From Phascolarctobacterium succinatutens CAG:287 (GTDB lineage: Bacteria > Bacillota > Negativicutes > Acidaminococcales > Acidaminococcaceae), in contig NZ_FR892812.1 in the NCBI RefSeq assembly GCF_000434895.1, positions 1 through 56,105 of the forward strand: a stretch of 56,105 bases of DNA, read 5' to 3'. The first letter of the stretch is position 1; every line of letters starts with the position of its first letter. The notes under the pieces were generated by a model. The model was not told the origin of the DNA. It worked only from the letters and a program-made list of their open reading frames with translations, and searched no databases. A program made the translations under genes and the position numbers. Shown piece by piece: positions 15,533 to 24,761 of the stretch.

Positions 15533-16369
15533 TTACAGCTTTGCAATATCCAGGTTTGCAATTGCAGCTTCGTATTCTTTAGTGCCTTCTTCACCCAGAT
15601 GAGCTACGAGAATTTTGTGCAGCTCGCCATTGGTGCGCATTTCCTTCAGGATTTCGTTGATTTTTTCAACATCCTTGGAATCCTTCGGCAGCGCAATAGC
15701 AAAGGTATCGTCTTTTACTACAGTTCCCTGCAGAACGTGCAGCTCCAGATCAGGATTTTGTTTTACGAAAACAGCAGCTTGGGAAGAATCAAACAGACCT
15801 GCAGCCAGACGACCGTTTTTAATATCCTGAACAACCAGCGGAGTGGTATCCATTTCAACAACTTCGATACCGCCGACAGCCTTCAGCTCTTTAGCATAGG
15901 TAGTACCCATAGAAGCACCGGCTTTTTTACCCTTCAGTTTATCCATAGCGTCATAGCCTGCACCCTTTTTGCAGAGAATAGCCTTCATCGGGAAATAATA
16001 CGGCTTGGAGAAGGATACAACCTTTTCACGCTCGGAAGTCGGAGAAATTGCAGAGATAATAACATCAGCACGACCGCTTTGCAGAGTAGGTACCAAAGAA
16101 GCGAATTTCATATCGGTGAATTCGATTTTCTTGTTCATCTTCTTGGCGATGTAGTGAGCGATATCAATATCAACACCTTGGTAATCCTTGATGCCTTCCT
16201 TTACGGATTCAAACGGCGGGAAGGTGGAGTTGATAGCAACAACCCATTTGTCACCCTTGTCTGCATCAGCTGCAGCATCTTTTTTCTCGCCACCGCAGCC
16301 TACCAGCATCATAGCCAGCATTGCTGTTGCCAAGAAAGCAAAAATACTTTTCATTGTAAACTTTTTCAT
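15533..16369 (-). CDS. Amino-acid ABC transporter substrate-binding lipoprotein
   Basis: 278 residues from ATG at 16369, 8 bases after AGAGGGG; the ATG 18 bases earlier overlaps that site. A lipoprotein signal ends in LVGC-GG. The mature part is a type II periplasmic binding protein: WVVAINSTFPPFE, GVDIDIAHYIAKKM, FASLVPTLQSGRADVIISAIS and SPTSEREKVVSFSKPYY. The pattern is that of glutamine/arginine/cystine-type proteins, but the ligand cannot be read from sequence. The associated PuuE-like hydrolases and racemase suggest an unusual amino-acid derivative. Confidence 0.92.
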   Translation of the reverse strand: MKKFTMKSIFAFLATAMLAMMLVGCGGEKKDAAADADKGDKWVVAINSTFPPFESVKEGIKDYQGVDIDIAHYIAKKMNKKIEFTDMKFASLVPTLQSGRADVIISAISPTSEREKVVSFSKPYYFPMKAILCKKGAGYDAMDKLKGKKAGASMGTTYAKELKAVGGIEVVEMDTTPLVVQDIKNGRLAAGLFDSSQAAVFVKQNPDLELHVLQGTVVKDDTFAIALPKDSKDVEKINEILKEMRTNGELHKILVAHLGEEGTKEYEAAIANLDIAKL

Positions 16370-16488
16370 TAGAAAAACCCCTCTCATTTTTTAATATCTG
16401 TTTACTCCGTACATTTAATGAGTAAACTTGCTCATATAATGAATTATTATACCATAGAATCAACGACACTGCCAACAGATTTTTTTAA

Positions 16489-17325
16489 TCAGTACTTAAC
16501 CTCAATGTCATAGCCCTTCTGCTTTAAAACATGTTTAGCGCAGGCTTCGTCAGTAGTAATCCAGGCTCCATTTTCTTTTGCATAATGAATAAATGAACGC
16601 AATGCACGAACATATCCCGGACGACCTATAAACTGCGGATGCATAACAAAGTTAATGATGCGGCCCTCGTCTGCCAGGCCGTCAAACTCATCCTGCCAAA
16701 TCTGCACCATTTCGCGTCCGCTGCGCAGGTAATAATGCTCCGGATGCTGCAGAGTATACATATCATAGGAGGTATCATCAACAATGCCGTCCTTCGGCAG
16801 CTCAACGATAGGTATTTCCTTGCCATCTATTTGCAGCAGGAAAGGCCCGTCATTATTACGCCAGTTGGAGGAATAGATGCAACCGCGGTCCAGCCAGAGC
16901 TGCTTATGAAAATCATGCAAGATACCATCAGGCATACGCACACCTACGGGACGTTTGCCGGTAAGGCTGCGGAAGATAGCATCAACCTTATCCATCAGCG
17001 CATTTTCTTCTTCATAGGTATCCTTTACTTCATGCAGATAACCGTGATAGCCGATTTCATGTCCCTGTGCTGCAATGTATTGAATGATTTCCGGATGAAT
17101 TTCCGCTGTATAGGCAGTAGTGAAAAAGGTTGCCTTAAGACCTTCCTCCTCCAGCATTTTCAGGATGCGCGGCAAGCCCTGCTTCGTAGCATAAAGACCG
17201 CGGGACATGTGCACCAGATGACGTTCATTGATATCGTTGCGTGTAAGCCACAGAGTTTCCGCATCGATATCAAAGGAAAGCAGTAAAGCAATACGCTTAT
17301 TATCAGGCCAGTTCCAGTTCATCAT
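16489..17325 (-). CDS. PuuE-like polysaccharide-deacetylase-fold hydrolase A
   Basis: 278 residues. The NodB-type barrel shows LLLSFDIDAET (metal Asp motif), ATFFTTAYTAEIHPEII, GHEIGYHGYLHE (HxxxH metal site), RMPDGI and a late FVMHPQFIGRPGY. This arrangement matches the allantoinase/cyclic imidase (PuuE) branch, which hydrolyses cyclic amides, rather than secreted chitin or peptidoglycan deacetylases; there is no signal peptide, so it acts in the cytosol. The ATG overlaps the stop of the paralogue upstream by four bases. Together with transporter and racemase it forms a likely catabolic operon. Confidence 0.82.
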   Translation of the reverse strand: MMNWNWPDNKRIALLLSFDIDAETLWLTRNDINERHLVHMSRGLYATKQGLPRILKMLEEEGLKATFFTTAYTAEIHPEIIQYIAAQGHEIGYHGYLHEVKDTYEEENALMDKVDAIFRSLTGKRPVGVRMPDGILHDFHKQLWLDRGCIYSSNWRNNDGPFLLQIDGKEIPIVELPKDGIVDDTSYDMYTLQHPEHYYLRSGREMVQIWQDEFDGLADEGRIINFVMHPQFIGRPGYVRALRSFIHYAKENGAWITTDEACAKHVLKQKGYDIEVKY

Positions 17326-18179
17326 GCTTCGCCTCCTTCCGCACGTTTAGCATAAAACTCCTTTACGTAACGCGCTACCTCTTCGCAGCTTGCAAGCCAT
17401 GCGCCGTTCGCCTTCATATAGGCAATAAAGCGTTCCAGCATGCGCACGCGGCTGCTGCGGCCGATAAGCTGCGGATGCAGCTTGAGCACAAAAATTTTGT
17501 CGCCCTCATTGGCAAGCTCGTCAAAATTATCCTTCCAGATATCGTAAACATAGTCCACCGGATAACTACAGGTAATTGTAGCTTCATCAGCATAAGAAAA
17601 GTAGAACCAGGAGAAATCATCCAGCGTCGGCTCAGTAGGAAGCTCCACAAGCGGGTAGTCCTCATGCACATACGCCCAGTCGCAATCCTTAAGTGTAGAA
17701 CCGTATAAATATCCACGTTCAGCCATCAGCTGCATTGCACAGTTAGGCAATAAATCCAGTGGACCGCGATAGCCGACAACCTTGTGGCCGCTTATTTTTT
17801 CCAGCAGCGCCTCACTCTTGGCCATATTCTCTCTTTCCTCATCAGCAGGCATATCTACAGAGGCTTCGTGCAGATAGCCGTGATAGGCAAGTTCATGTCC
17901 TGCATCCGCTATTTGCTGAACTTTATCTGCATAAAGCTCCGCAATGCGGCCTGGAACAAAAAAGGTTGTTTTGAGCTGTTGCCGTTCAAGCATATCCAAA
18001 CAACGCTTTAAACCCTCATCAGGACCATATTGACCTCTGCTTGTATCGGAAAAGCCGATTGTTCGCTTGCCGATTACAGATTTACGCAGCAGCTCCGCAT
18101 CAAAATCAAAGGTAACCATCACGGCGATACGCTTGCCGTCAGGCCAAACCATACCGTCACCATTTTTTAAAGTAAACAT
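17322..18179 (-). CDS. PuuE-like polysaccharide-deacetylase-fold hydrolase B
   Basis: 285 residues, paralogous to the next gene: VTFDFDAELLRKS, TTFFVPGRIAELYADKV, GHELAYHGYLHE, GYRGPLDLLPN and VLKLHPQLIGRSSR are matching landmarks. No signal peptide. This is the first gene of the operon, which reads on through hydrolase A, the ABC transporter and the racemase. Two diverged hydrolases could act as a heteromer or on two related cyclic substrates. Plain polysaccharide deacetylase activity is the less likely alternative. Confidence 0.82.
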   Translation of the reverse strand: MFTLKNGDGMVWPDGKRIAVMVTFDFDAELLRKSVIGKRTIGFSDTSRGQYGPDEGLKRCLDMLERQQLKTTFFVPGRIAELYADKVQQIADAGHELAYHGYLHEASVDMPADEERENMAKSEALLEKISGHKVVGYRGPLDLLPNCAMQLMAERGYLYGSTLKDCDWAYVHEDYPLVELPTEPTLDDFSWFYFSYADEATITCSYPVDYVYDIWKDNFDELANEGDKIFVLKLHPQLIGRSSRVRMLERFIAYMKANGAWLASCEEVARYVKEFYAKRAEGGEA

Positions 18180-18291
18180 TCTTGCCTCCTTGGTAATTAT
18201 TCAAACTTATTCAGTGAAATGAATCTGTATTCTTGATAACTATTTAATTATGTCACTATAAGCAGATAAATGTCAAATAACAGAAAATTAA

Positions 18292-18318
18292 AAACGCAGG
18301 TCTTATGACCTGCGTTCA
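18292..18318 (-). terminator. tRNA terminator
   Basis: Minus strand: ACGCAGGTC-ATAA-GACCTGCGT followed by TTTTAATTTT, downstream of the tRNA at 18343. Confidence 0.85.
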
Positions 18319-18342
18319 CTTCGTTTTGCTGATGTAAGGTAT

Positions 18343-18417
18343 TGGTGGGCCCAGTAGGGTTCGAACCTACGACCAGCCGGTTATGAGCCGGCGGCTCTAC
18401 CACTGAGCTATAGGCCC
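18343..18417 (-). tRNA. tRNA with CAT anticodon, most like tRNA-Ile2 (lysidine type)
   Basis: A 75-nt cloverleaf with encoded CCA. The acceptor GGGCCTA pairs with TGGGCCC; the anticodon stem CCGGC/GCCGG holds loop TCATAAC as written, anticodon CAT; the T-arm is GTAGGTTCGAACCCTAC. The GGCTCATAACC anticodon arm and the variable/T-arm (GGTCGTAGGTTCGA) resemble Bacillus tRNA-Ile2, whose C34 becomes lysidine. Elongator tRNA-Met is the alternative. Confidence 0.9.
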
Positions 18418-18471
18418 ATGCAATCTACCAAACAGTATTATTTTATAATAGTTATAGCTGTTTGTCAACTA

Positions 18472-20079
18472 TTATTCTAAGAAGTCCTTCAGCTTTTTGC
18501 TACGGCTGGGGTGACGCAGCTTGCGCAATGCCTTAGCTTCAATCTGACGTATACGCTCACGGGTTACTCCAAAGTGCTGGCCAACCTCTTCCAGAGTACG
18601 GCTGCGGCCATCCTCCAAGCCAAAGCGCAGCTCCAGCACACGTTTTTCACGAACGGTAAGCGTTTCAAGTACTTCACCTAATTGCTCACGCAGCAGAGTA
18701 AAGGAAGCAGCATCAGCAGGTGCCGGTGCATCATGATCCTCAATGAAATCGCCCAGATGCGAATCCTCTTCTTCGCCGATAGGAGTTTCCAGAGAAACAG
18801 GCTCCTGCGCAATTTTCATAATCTCGCGTACTCTGTCTACGGAAGTATCCATCTCCTTGGCAATTTCTTCCGGCAACGGCTCGCGACCGAGCTCCTGCAG
18901 CAGCTGACGGGAAACGCGGATAAGCTTGTTAATGGTTTCCACCATATGTACAGGAATACGGATTGTACGTGCCTGATCGGCAATCGCACGGGTAATAGCC
19001 TGACGAATCCACCATGTAGCGTAGGTACTGAACTTAAAGCCCTTGTTGTAGTCAAATTTATCTACGGCTTTAATCAGGCCCAGGTTGCCCTCCTGAATCA
19101 AATCCAGGAACAGCATGCCACGACCAACATACCGCTTAGCAATGCTTACTACCAGACGCAGGTTAGCTTCAGACAGACACTTTTTAGCATCATTGCCCTG
19201 GGTTACAACTGCCTTCAAAAGCTTTTCAAAATCTTCATCTATGTTGCAGTAGGCTTCAACAACCTTGGTATCCTTTTCTCTGCCATCACTCAGGCGTTCC
19301 TTGATTTCTTCAAGCATTGCCTTAATATGGTAAAGCTTATGGTCATCCTTATCGCTTGTCTCACGTGCAACAACAAACTGCTCGCAATCAGGAATCATCG
19401 TTTTCTGTTCTGCCATCAGACGCTGCAGATGCAGGCGTTCGTCCTTAGTGAATTCAAAAATCAGATTCTCGTAATCAGCGATAGTATAAGGATTACCTGC
19501 TTTATGACGCTCCTTAATCATTTGAGCTACGCGGAAAACAGAACGCATTCTGGTAATCTGCCATTCCTCTTTCATGTTTTCACGCAGCTTTTCAATCAAG
19601 GTGCTGCCGCTGTCCTCAGCAGTAAACGCAGGCTCCTCCAGTTCAATCATCTTGCCGCGCTGAATACGCTCTGCCTGACGGCCCTTATCCATGCGCTTAG
19701 CCAGCTTAACCTCATCCTCGCCTACAAGCAGAGGCACTCTGCCGATTTCCTTCAGATACATACGTACAGGATCATCAATGCTGATGCCTTCCGGCACAGA
19801 CAGATTAGCCAGCTCAGATTCGCTGACCTCCTGATCGTCACTATCGTCATCATGGCCTACCAGAGGCAGGACATCCTCATCAGCTGAATTGTCATCAACT
19901 AAATCTAACCCCTTGCGTGCAATCACCTCATAGAGGTACTCAACATCCTCGGTAGTAATATCTTCAATAGTATTAGTGAGGCTCATTACATCACTATAGG
20001 TGAGAACACCCTTATTAGCCTTTCCCTTGCGGATAAGCTCTTCGATTTGTTCCGGAGTTATTTTGCTCGTTGTAGCCAT
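18472..20079 (-). CDS. rpoD: RNA polymerase principal sigma factor RpoD
   Basis: 535 residues from ATG at 20079, five bases after GGAGGGG. It has region 1.1 (ITPEQIEELIRKGKANKGVLTY), region 1.2 (DPVRMYLKEIGRVPLL) and a non-conserved insert of about 150 residues. Region 2 contains GNLGLIKAVDKFDYNKGFKF and STYATWWIRQAI. Regions 3 and 4 follow, ending in FGVTRERIRQIEAKALRKLR. The long spacer between 1.2 and 2 is like that of proteobacterial and Negativicute RpoD and unlike the short B. subtilis SigA. It is co-transcribed with dnaG, 25 bases upstream. Confidence 0.97.
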   Translation of the reverse strand: MATTSKITPEQIEELIRKGKANKGVLTYSDVMSLTNTIEDITTEDVEYLYEVIARKGLDLVDDNSADEDVLPLVGHDDDSDDQEVSESELANLSVPEGISIDDPVRMYLKEIGRVPLLVGEDEVKLAKRMDKGRQAERIQRGKMIELEEPAFTAEDSGSTLIEKLRENMKEEWQITRMRSVFRVAQMIKERHKAGNPYTIADYENLIFEFTKDERLHLQRLMAEQKTMIPDCEQFVVARETSDKDDHKLYHIKAMLEEIKERLSDGREKDTKVVEAYCNIDEDFEKLLKAVVTQGNDAKKCLSEANLRLVVSIAKRYVGRGMLFLDLIQEGNLGLIKAVDKFDYNKGFKFSTYATWWIRQAITRAIADQARTIRIPVHMVETINKLIRVSRQLLQELGREPLPEEIAKEMDTSVDRVREIMKIAQEPVSLETPIGEEEDSHLGDFIEDHDAPAPADAASFTLLREQLGEVLETLTVREKRVLELRFGLEDGRSRTLEEVGQHFGVTRERIRQIEAKALRKLRHPSRSKKLKDFLE

Positions 20080-20104
20080 GGTGTCCCCTCCTTCCATAGT
20101 TTTT

Positions 20105-21877
20105 TTAGTTTCCATAGAGTTTTTTGATTTCATTCTTTATCCTTTGACTTTCCATTAATTCCCCAAGAAAACGCTCATCTGCCGACCTTTCATATTCATC
20201 TGCCAACAGACGATGTTTTTCATATTCCTTTTCCAAACGCAGCCGTCGCATCTGTCTGAGGCAGTCCTGCAAAAGCTTATCCGTATCGCCTTCCGGCAGC
20301 TGATGTGCCAGAATGCGTGCCAATGCTGTCTGCGCTGCATCATCCAGAATATTATTCAGCTTATCCGTCGTATACCCAATGCCAAGCTCGCACAACCGCT
20401 CAAAAAGCTGTGCCAGCACAGCATTCTCAAAGCCGATTTCCTGCACATCCATGCTGCATTCATCACACAGCTGCGGCTGCTCCAAAAGCAGCCTTAGGAG
20501 CAGCTCCTCGGCCTGCTGGCCAACGCCGGCGCTTTTTTCTTCGGGCATAACCTGCAACTGTCCAGCCTGCTGTCTGCCACCCTTGCGTGCTGCCTTGCGG
20601 TATTCCTCCGCTATCAGGCCTTCATCGATAGTCAGCCGCTGCGCCAATCTTCGGATATGCTCCGATGCTTCAATTTCATTTTTACATTCTAGTAGGAATG
20701 GTAGTATATTCGACACAGCTTCAACTTTTCCTGCTAAATTTGCTACATTATTTTGCAGGATTGTTTCATCTATTTGAAAATCTATACCATTCTGCGCTGC
20801 CGCCAGCACCTTCTCAAAAGCATCCTTACCATGCTGGCGAACATATTCATCAGGATCCTTACCATCAGGCACACCGGCAATGCGCACCTTCAGCCCCGCT
20901 TCCCGAGCAATGCTCACTGCTCGCACCGAGGCCTTACGTCCGGCACTATCGCTGTCATAGCAGAAGATTACTTCATCCGCCAGACGCTGCAGCAGCTTAG
21001 CCTGCTCCTGCGAAAAGGCCGTACCCATAGACGCTACCACATTATCAAAGCCGGCAGCATGCAGGCTGATGGCGTCCATGTAGCCTTCAACAACTACAGC
21101 CTTACCGCTTTTGCGGATAGCCTTCAGCGCAATATCCAAACCGAACAGCAGGCGCCGCTTATTAAACCACTGCGTTTCCGCTGTATTCAGATACTTAGGC
21201 GTACTGTTGTCCAGCACGCGCCCGCCAAAGCCTACTATACGACCACGGGCGTCACGGATTGGAATAATCACCCTGTTGCGAAACTTGTCATAATAGCCGC
21301 TGCGTCCTTGTGCTGCCAAGCCGGCAGCCTCCAAAACCTGCGGCTGACAGCCACGCTTGCCCAGCGAGGTGACGAGTGCTGTAAAGTTATTCAGCGCATA
21401 GCCTATGCCAAAGCTGGCAATAATCTCTCTGCTGATGCCACGCCCGGCAAGATATGCCAGCGCCGGTTCACCATGAGCAGTTTTTGTCAGACAGGCCTGA
21501 AAGAATTTTGACGCCAGCTCGTTAGCACTGTAAATGCTTTCTCTTTGTTTCTCGCGTGCAATTTCTGCGGCCGTTTTCTGCTTTTCCGGTATCGGAATAC
21601 CGTATCTGCCAGCCAGCAGCTTTAATGCTTCCATAAAGCTGCAGTTTTCGATTTTCATAATAAACTTAAAAATATCTCCGCCCTCATGGCAGCCAAAGCA
21701 ATAAAACATGCTCTTGCCGGGGTTCACCGAAAAGGACGGTGTTTTCTCTCCGTGAAACGGGCAGCAGCCCCAATAGTTCTGGCCTTTCCTTTTCAACGGC
21801 ACGTAACCGGAGATTATCTCTACCATATCGGCTGTGCTGCGCACCTGCTCTTTAAAGTTTTCAAAATCTCCGTTCAT
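20105..21877 (-). CDS. dnaG: DNA primase DnaG
   Basis: 590 residues from ATG at 21877; the GGAGG site lies 11 bases before it and would be inside an earlier TTG-started frame. The CHC2 zinc finger is GCCPFHGEKTPSFSV with YCFGCHEGG. The catalytic core has the TOPRIM motifs VVVEGYMDAISLHAAG and FCYDSDSAGRKA. A C-terminal helicase-binding domain of about 150 residues is present but poorly conserved. It makes RNA primers for replication. The dnaG-rpoD order is the classic macromolecular-synthesis operon; rpsU is not visible upstream. Confidence 0.97.
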   Translation of the reverse strand: MNGDFENFKEQVRSTADMVEIISGYVPLKRKGQNYWGCCPFHGEKTPSFSVNPGKSMFYCFGCHEGGDIFKFIMKIENCSFMEALKLLAGRYGIPIPEKQKTAAEIAREKQRESIYSANELASKFFQACLTKTAHGEPALAYLAGRGISREIIASFGIGYALNNFTALVTSLGKRGCQPQVLEAAGLAAQGRSGYYDKFRNRVIIPIRDARGRIVGFGGRVLDNSTPKYLNTAETQWFNKRRLLFGLDIALKAIRKSGKAVVVEGYMDAISLHAAGFDNVVASMGTAFSQEQAKLLQRLADEVIFCYDSDSAGRKASVRAVSIAREAGLKVRIAGVPDGKDPDEYVRQHGKDAFEKVLAAAQNGIDFQIDETILQNNVANLAGKVEAVSNILPFLLECKNEIEASEHIRRLAQRLTIDEGLIAEEYRKAARKGGRQQAGQLQVMPEEKSAGVGQQAEELLLRLLLEQPQLCDECSMDVQEIGFENAVLAQLFERLCELGIGYTTDKLNNILDDAAQTALARILAHQLPEGDTDKLLQDCLRQMRRLRLEKEYEKHRLLADEYERSADERFLGELMESQRIKNEIKKLYGN

Positions 21878-22056
21878 TACCCTCTCCGCCTCCAACTACA
21901 TTTCACACATAATCTATATTCAATGTATAAAGGGAAAATCCTCTTTTTTTCTAAAAAAATCTTTTTTAACGCTTGCACCGACTCTCTAAAAATACTATAA
22001 TAAAGAGTACACTAAAAATTTCTCCTGTTTTTCATGCTACAAGAGGTGATTTATTC

Positions 22057-22536
22057 ATGAAGAAATTTCTTTTAATATTAACTATGCTTGTTATGATGCT
22101 GCCTTCTATGTGCTTTGCCGATCCGGTAATCACCAGCGACAGCCGCACATTCAATCCGCTCACTGGCGTATATGACCTGCAGGGACACGTCTTTGTACAG
22201 TTTCCGGCACATGACACAACCTTAACCATTACCGGCGATGCCACTAAGGTATATCTTTATGCTATGGAGGTTCACGGACAGGGTAACATTCATCTAAGCT
22301 TCGGCGATATGAGCTTCGCCTGCGATAAGGTAGATGTATATCATTCTGACAGAACTGCTTATGTAGATGGCAATCTGCAGTTTAACGACAATACTAATAA
22401 CATCACCGCAGATAGCGGCAGCTACTGCTGGAAGACGAAAATCGCAGCCTTTCATGGCAATGTTAAAGTCAACGGCCAACCGCATGACGGTGATATCGCT
22501 TATAACGTTATGGAAAAGAGAATAACAGCACAATAA
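22057..22536 (+). CDS. Periplasmic LptA/OstA-like protein
   Basis: 159 residues from ATG at 22057 after AGAGGTGATTTATTC. The signal peptide (MKKFLLILTMLVMMLPSMCFA) is followed by the OstA-type pattern: SDSRTFNPLTGVYDLQGHVFV, CDKVDVYHSDRTAYVDGNLQF, NITADSGSYCWKTKIAAFHG and NVKVNG. This is the beta-jellyroll fold of LptA, which bridges LPS across the periplasm. It is shorter and more divergent than LptA proper and is not next to lptB or lptC, so it may be a paralogue. It supports a two-membrane cell. Divergent from dnaG. Confidence 0.72.
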   Translation: MKKFLLILTMLVMMLPSMCFADPVITSDSRTFNPLTGVYDLQGHVFVQFPAHDTTLTITGDATKVYLYAMEVHGQGNIHLSFGDMSFACDKVDVYHSDRTAYVDGNLQFNDNTNNITADSGSYCWKTKIAAFHGNVKVNGQPHDGDIAYNVMEKRITAQ

Positions 22537-22558
22537 ATTCTGTACAGACAAAAATCAG

Positions 22559-22594
22559 CCCATGCTTTACGTTAAGTAAGGCATGGGTTTTTCT
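22559..22594 (+). terminator. Terminator of the LptA-like gene
   Basis: CCCATGCTTTAC-GTTA-AGTAAGGCATGGG then TTTTT. Confidence 0.85.
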
Positions 22595-22598
22595 GTTG

Positions 22599-22632
22599 AA
22601 AAACAGGCTGTCGTTTTCTTCCGACAGCCTGC
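22599..22632 (-). terminator. Terminator of the Eis-like gene
   Basis: Minus strand CAGGCTGTCGG-AAGAAAA-CGACAGCCTG followed by TTTTT; convergent with the terminator at 22559. Confidence 0.85.
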
Positions 22633-22638
22633 ATAGCT

Positions 22639-23868
22639 TTAAAAATATTCGTTATTGTACGTGCGACATTTTGGGAAAAGCTCGTCGAGCAGCTGCAGCT
22701 TCTGCACATCATTGCACTTGATGCGCCCTGCCTCCCACAGTTCACTGGCACTGAAGGCACCGAAGTAAAGCTGGGTAAAGGTGCCCATATCCATGGTAAC
22801 CTCTTCCTGCTCCAGCGTGCTGACTGCCTCCAGCTTGCCCGGTGACGTGCGCAGCTGCAGCAGATGATTATTGCGCTCAATTATCTTATCCGTAAGCAAC
22901 ACAACAACACTGCCGCTGCTCATATCTTCTGCTACCGGCAGCTTGGCGAGCGCCGCGCGCGCATCAAGACAGCGCGCCATCATAAACGGCTGCAGCCTGC
23001 CTGTAAGCGCTTGGTCCGCAAAGTCCAGATATGTTTTATCCCACGGCTCCGCCAGCCAGCAAAGCTCCTGCGCTTCACTCCTGTGTCCTGCGGCATATTG
23101 CAGCAGACGGTTCTTCGCCGCAGCGTTCTGCGTAAGCAGCTCCTGCACGTTGAATTTGCCGTCATTCAGCGAGTAAAGCATATAGCCCACTGCTGCCCCC
23201 GCACGATAGACAACAGCGCACAAAACATTTTCCTGCGTAATTACAGACAATAGCTTGCGCCATTGGAACGCAGTGCGCTGCGGTACGCCGTTCCATGCCG
23301 CAGTAACGCTTGCGTAAACGTCGGTCAAAGGATTGCAAGACTGCATTTCTGCATCTTCCTCCTTTAAAGATTGCAGCAAGGAAACTAAGTCCAGACGTTC
23401 TACCGACAGGTCATCACCTATTGCAGCAGGCTGAAGCTTTGCCAAAGGCATTTTATATTCATGACGATAATAGCAATAAGCAAATTCGTACGGCAGATAA
23501 ATTCCGGCGCTTATAGGCATCAGCGTCACAAAAGGAAACCCCTGTGAACGCAGCACCTCAAAGGCAGTTTCCAAAAGCGGACGCAAAAGGTGCTGCCCGC
23601 GTGCTTCCGGAGCGGTGGCAATTCCTACAAGATACGGCACCAGCATCTCCTGCCCGCGCAAGCGCAGCATATAGGGATTTACATGCAGCATCGTGCGCAG
23701 CTTTTCTTCCTCGCCGACTTTATCAAAGCCACCGATAACCATATTATCCTTACCGCAGTACTGCTCAAAATAGTACTGAAAGAAAGGCTCTGTCTTTTTT
23801 TCAAAGCAATAGTCCCAAAGCTCCTCTGCCTGGTACATACGCTCCTTGCTCAAAACACGGTAAATCAT
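22639..23868 (-). CDS. Eis-like GNAT acetyltransferase with SCP2-type C-terminal domain
   Basis: 409 residues, the length of Eis-family proteins. The GNAT acetyl-CoA segment is VGIATAPEARGQHLLRPLLE, followed by the tyrosine-rich YLPYEFAYCYYRHEY typical of this family. The middle forms a second GNAT-like domain and the C-terminus (TDKIIERNNHLLQLRTSPGK...MDMGTFTQLYFGAFSASEL) the SCP2-like domain. Family members acetylate amines such as aminoglycosides or polyamines; the substrate here is unknown. Follows the DUF2156 gene by eight bases in the same direction. Confidence 0.83.
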   Translation of the reverse strand: MIYRVLSKERMYQAEELWDYCFEKKTEPFFQYYFEQYCGKDNMVIGGFDKVGEEEKLRTMLHVNPYMLRLRGQEMLVPYLVGIATAPEARGQHLLRPLLETAFEVLRSQGFPFVTLMPISAGIYLPYEFAYCYYRHEYKMPLAKLQPAAIGDDLSVERLDLVSLLQSLKEEDAEMQSCNPLTDVYASVTAAWNGVPQRTAFQWRKLLSVITQENVLCAVVYRAGAAVGYMLYSLNDGKFNVQELLTQNAAAKNRLLQYAAGHRSEAQELCWLAEPWDKTYLDFADQALTGRLQPFMMARCLDARAALAKLPVAEDMSSGSVVVLLTDKIIERNNHLLQLRTSPGKLEAVSTLEQEEVTMDMGTFTQLYFGAFSASELWEAGRIKCNDVQKLQLLDELFPKCRTYNNEYF

Positions 23869-23876
23869 AAGCTACC

Positions 23877-24761
23877 TCACCCAATAATTACATTATATTT
23901 TTTCACCATAAATTCCGGATGCAGCGCCATTTTTGCCTCACGCAGACCGGGATGTCCCATATCCTCCTCGCGGTTGAGATATTTTACATCCGTCCAGGCA
24001 TGAGCGGCGAACTCCTTGGTAATAGCAGTATACAGGCCGCGTACATCATGACGCGCCTTTTCTACATGCAGCACCGCTGTATCCTCGTTAATCTTCTTGC
24101 CAAAGCTGAAGGCCTGAATTTTACCGTTGAAACGGATTGCACCGCCGCGCAGCTCCAGCTGCTCGAAGCTCAGGAAGGCCTCCTGGATAGCATATTTTTC
24201 GCACAGCAGCGAAGGATCCTCTGCCATATGCTCATCACACCAGCGCTCGCCGAAGTTCAGGCATTCCATCATATTATCCATGGTAATCGGCTCATAAACA
24301 AAATCCGGATGCGCCTTGACGAAGGCATTATAGTGATTTTTCTGCCCGTGCAGCTTACGGCCGGAAAGTGTTGCCAGCTTTTCCTGCAGATATACATAAT
24401 CCCAGTTGTCGCGGTCTTCTTCATATGTCAGACCCGGCATCACGCGCTCAAAGCGCTCCTTGGTAAAATCATAGATACCATGCATTTCAAACGGTTTGCC
24501 CTGATGCTCCTCCTTCAGCTCCTGCATCAGACGCGGCAAATCCTCATCGCGTCCGCCAAAAGGCTGAATGTAGAAATCAACGTTGTTGCGTTTAACCTTC
24601 AGCAAAAGGAAATCGTGCGCTACGCACCAATAAATATGATAGCAGTCACGCCAGATAAAAAGATTGGAAAAGGCACATTCGCTGCCATTTTGATGTGATT
24701 TTGATATATAGCTTTCAAACAAAGGCTTTTGTGCCAATGTTACAGGTTTAAATTCTAAAAT
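23877..24761 (-). CDS. DUF2156 (phosphatidylglycerol lysyltransferase C-terminal-like) protein, probable ATT start
   Basis: About 294 residues. The fold is the double-GNAT domain of LPG synthase C-termini, shown by SNLFIWRDCYHIYWCVAHDFLLL, LSGRKLHGQKNHYNAF, YEPITMDN and MGHPGLREAKMALHP. Without membrane domains it is probably a soluble aminoacyl- or acyltransferase. The family N-terminus (LEFKPVTLAQKPLFESY) begins before the first TTG (24737). The only start with a well-spaced ribosome site (AGGGGG, 8 bases) is ATT at 24759-24761, followed by TTAGAATTT. ATG, GTG and TTG are absent between that site and 24737. Translationally close to the Eis-like gene. Confidence 0.78.
   Translation of the reverse strand: MLEFKPVTLAQKPLFESYISKSHQNGSECAFSNLFIWRDCYHIYWCVAHDFLLLKVKRNNVDFYIQPFGGRDEDLPRLMQELKEEHQGKPFEMHGIYDFTKERFERVMPGLTYEEDRDNWDYVYLQEKLATLSGRKLHGQKNHYNAFVKAHPDFVYEPITMDNMMECLNFGERWCDEHMAEDPSLLCEKYAIQEAFLSFEQLELRGGAIRFNGKIQAFSFGKKINEDTAVLHVEKARHDVRGLYTAITKEFAAHAWTDVKYLNREEDMGHPGLREAKMALHPEFMVKKYNVIIG

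Noticed and set aside
18682..19887. 401-codon plus-strand open frame opposite rpoD
   Set aside because: Shadow of rpoD codon bias; the protein is low in recognisable motifs.
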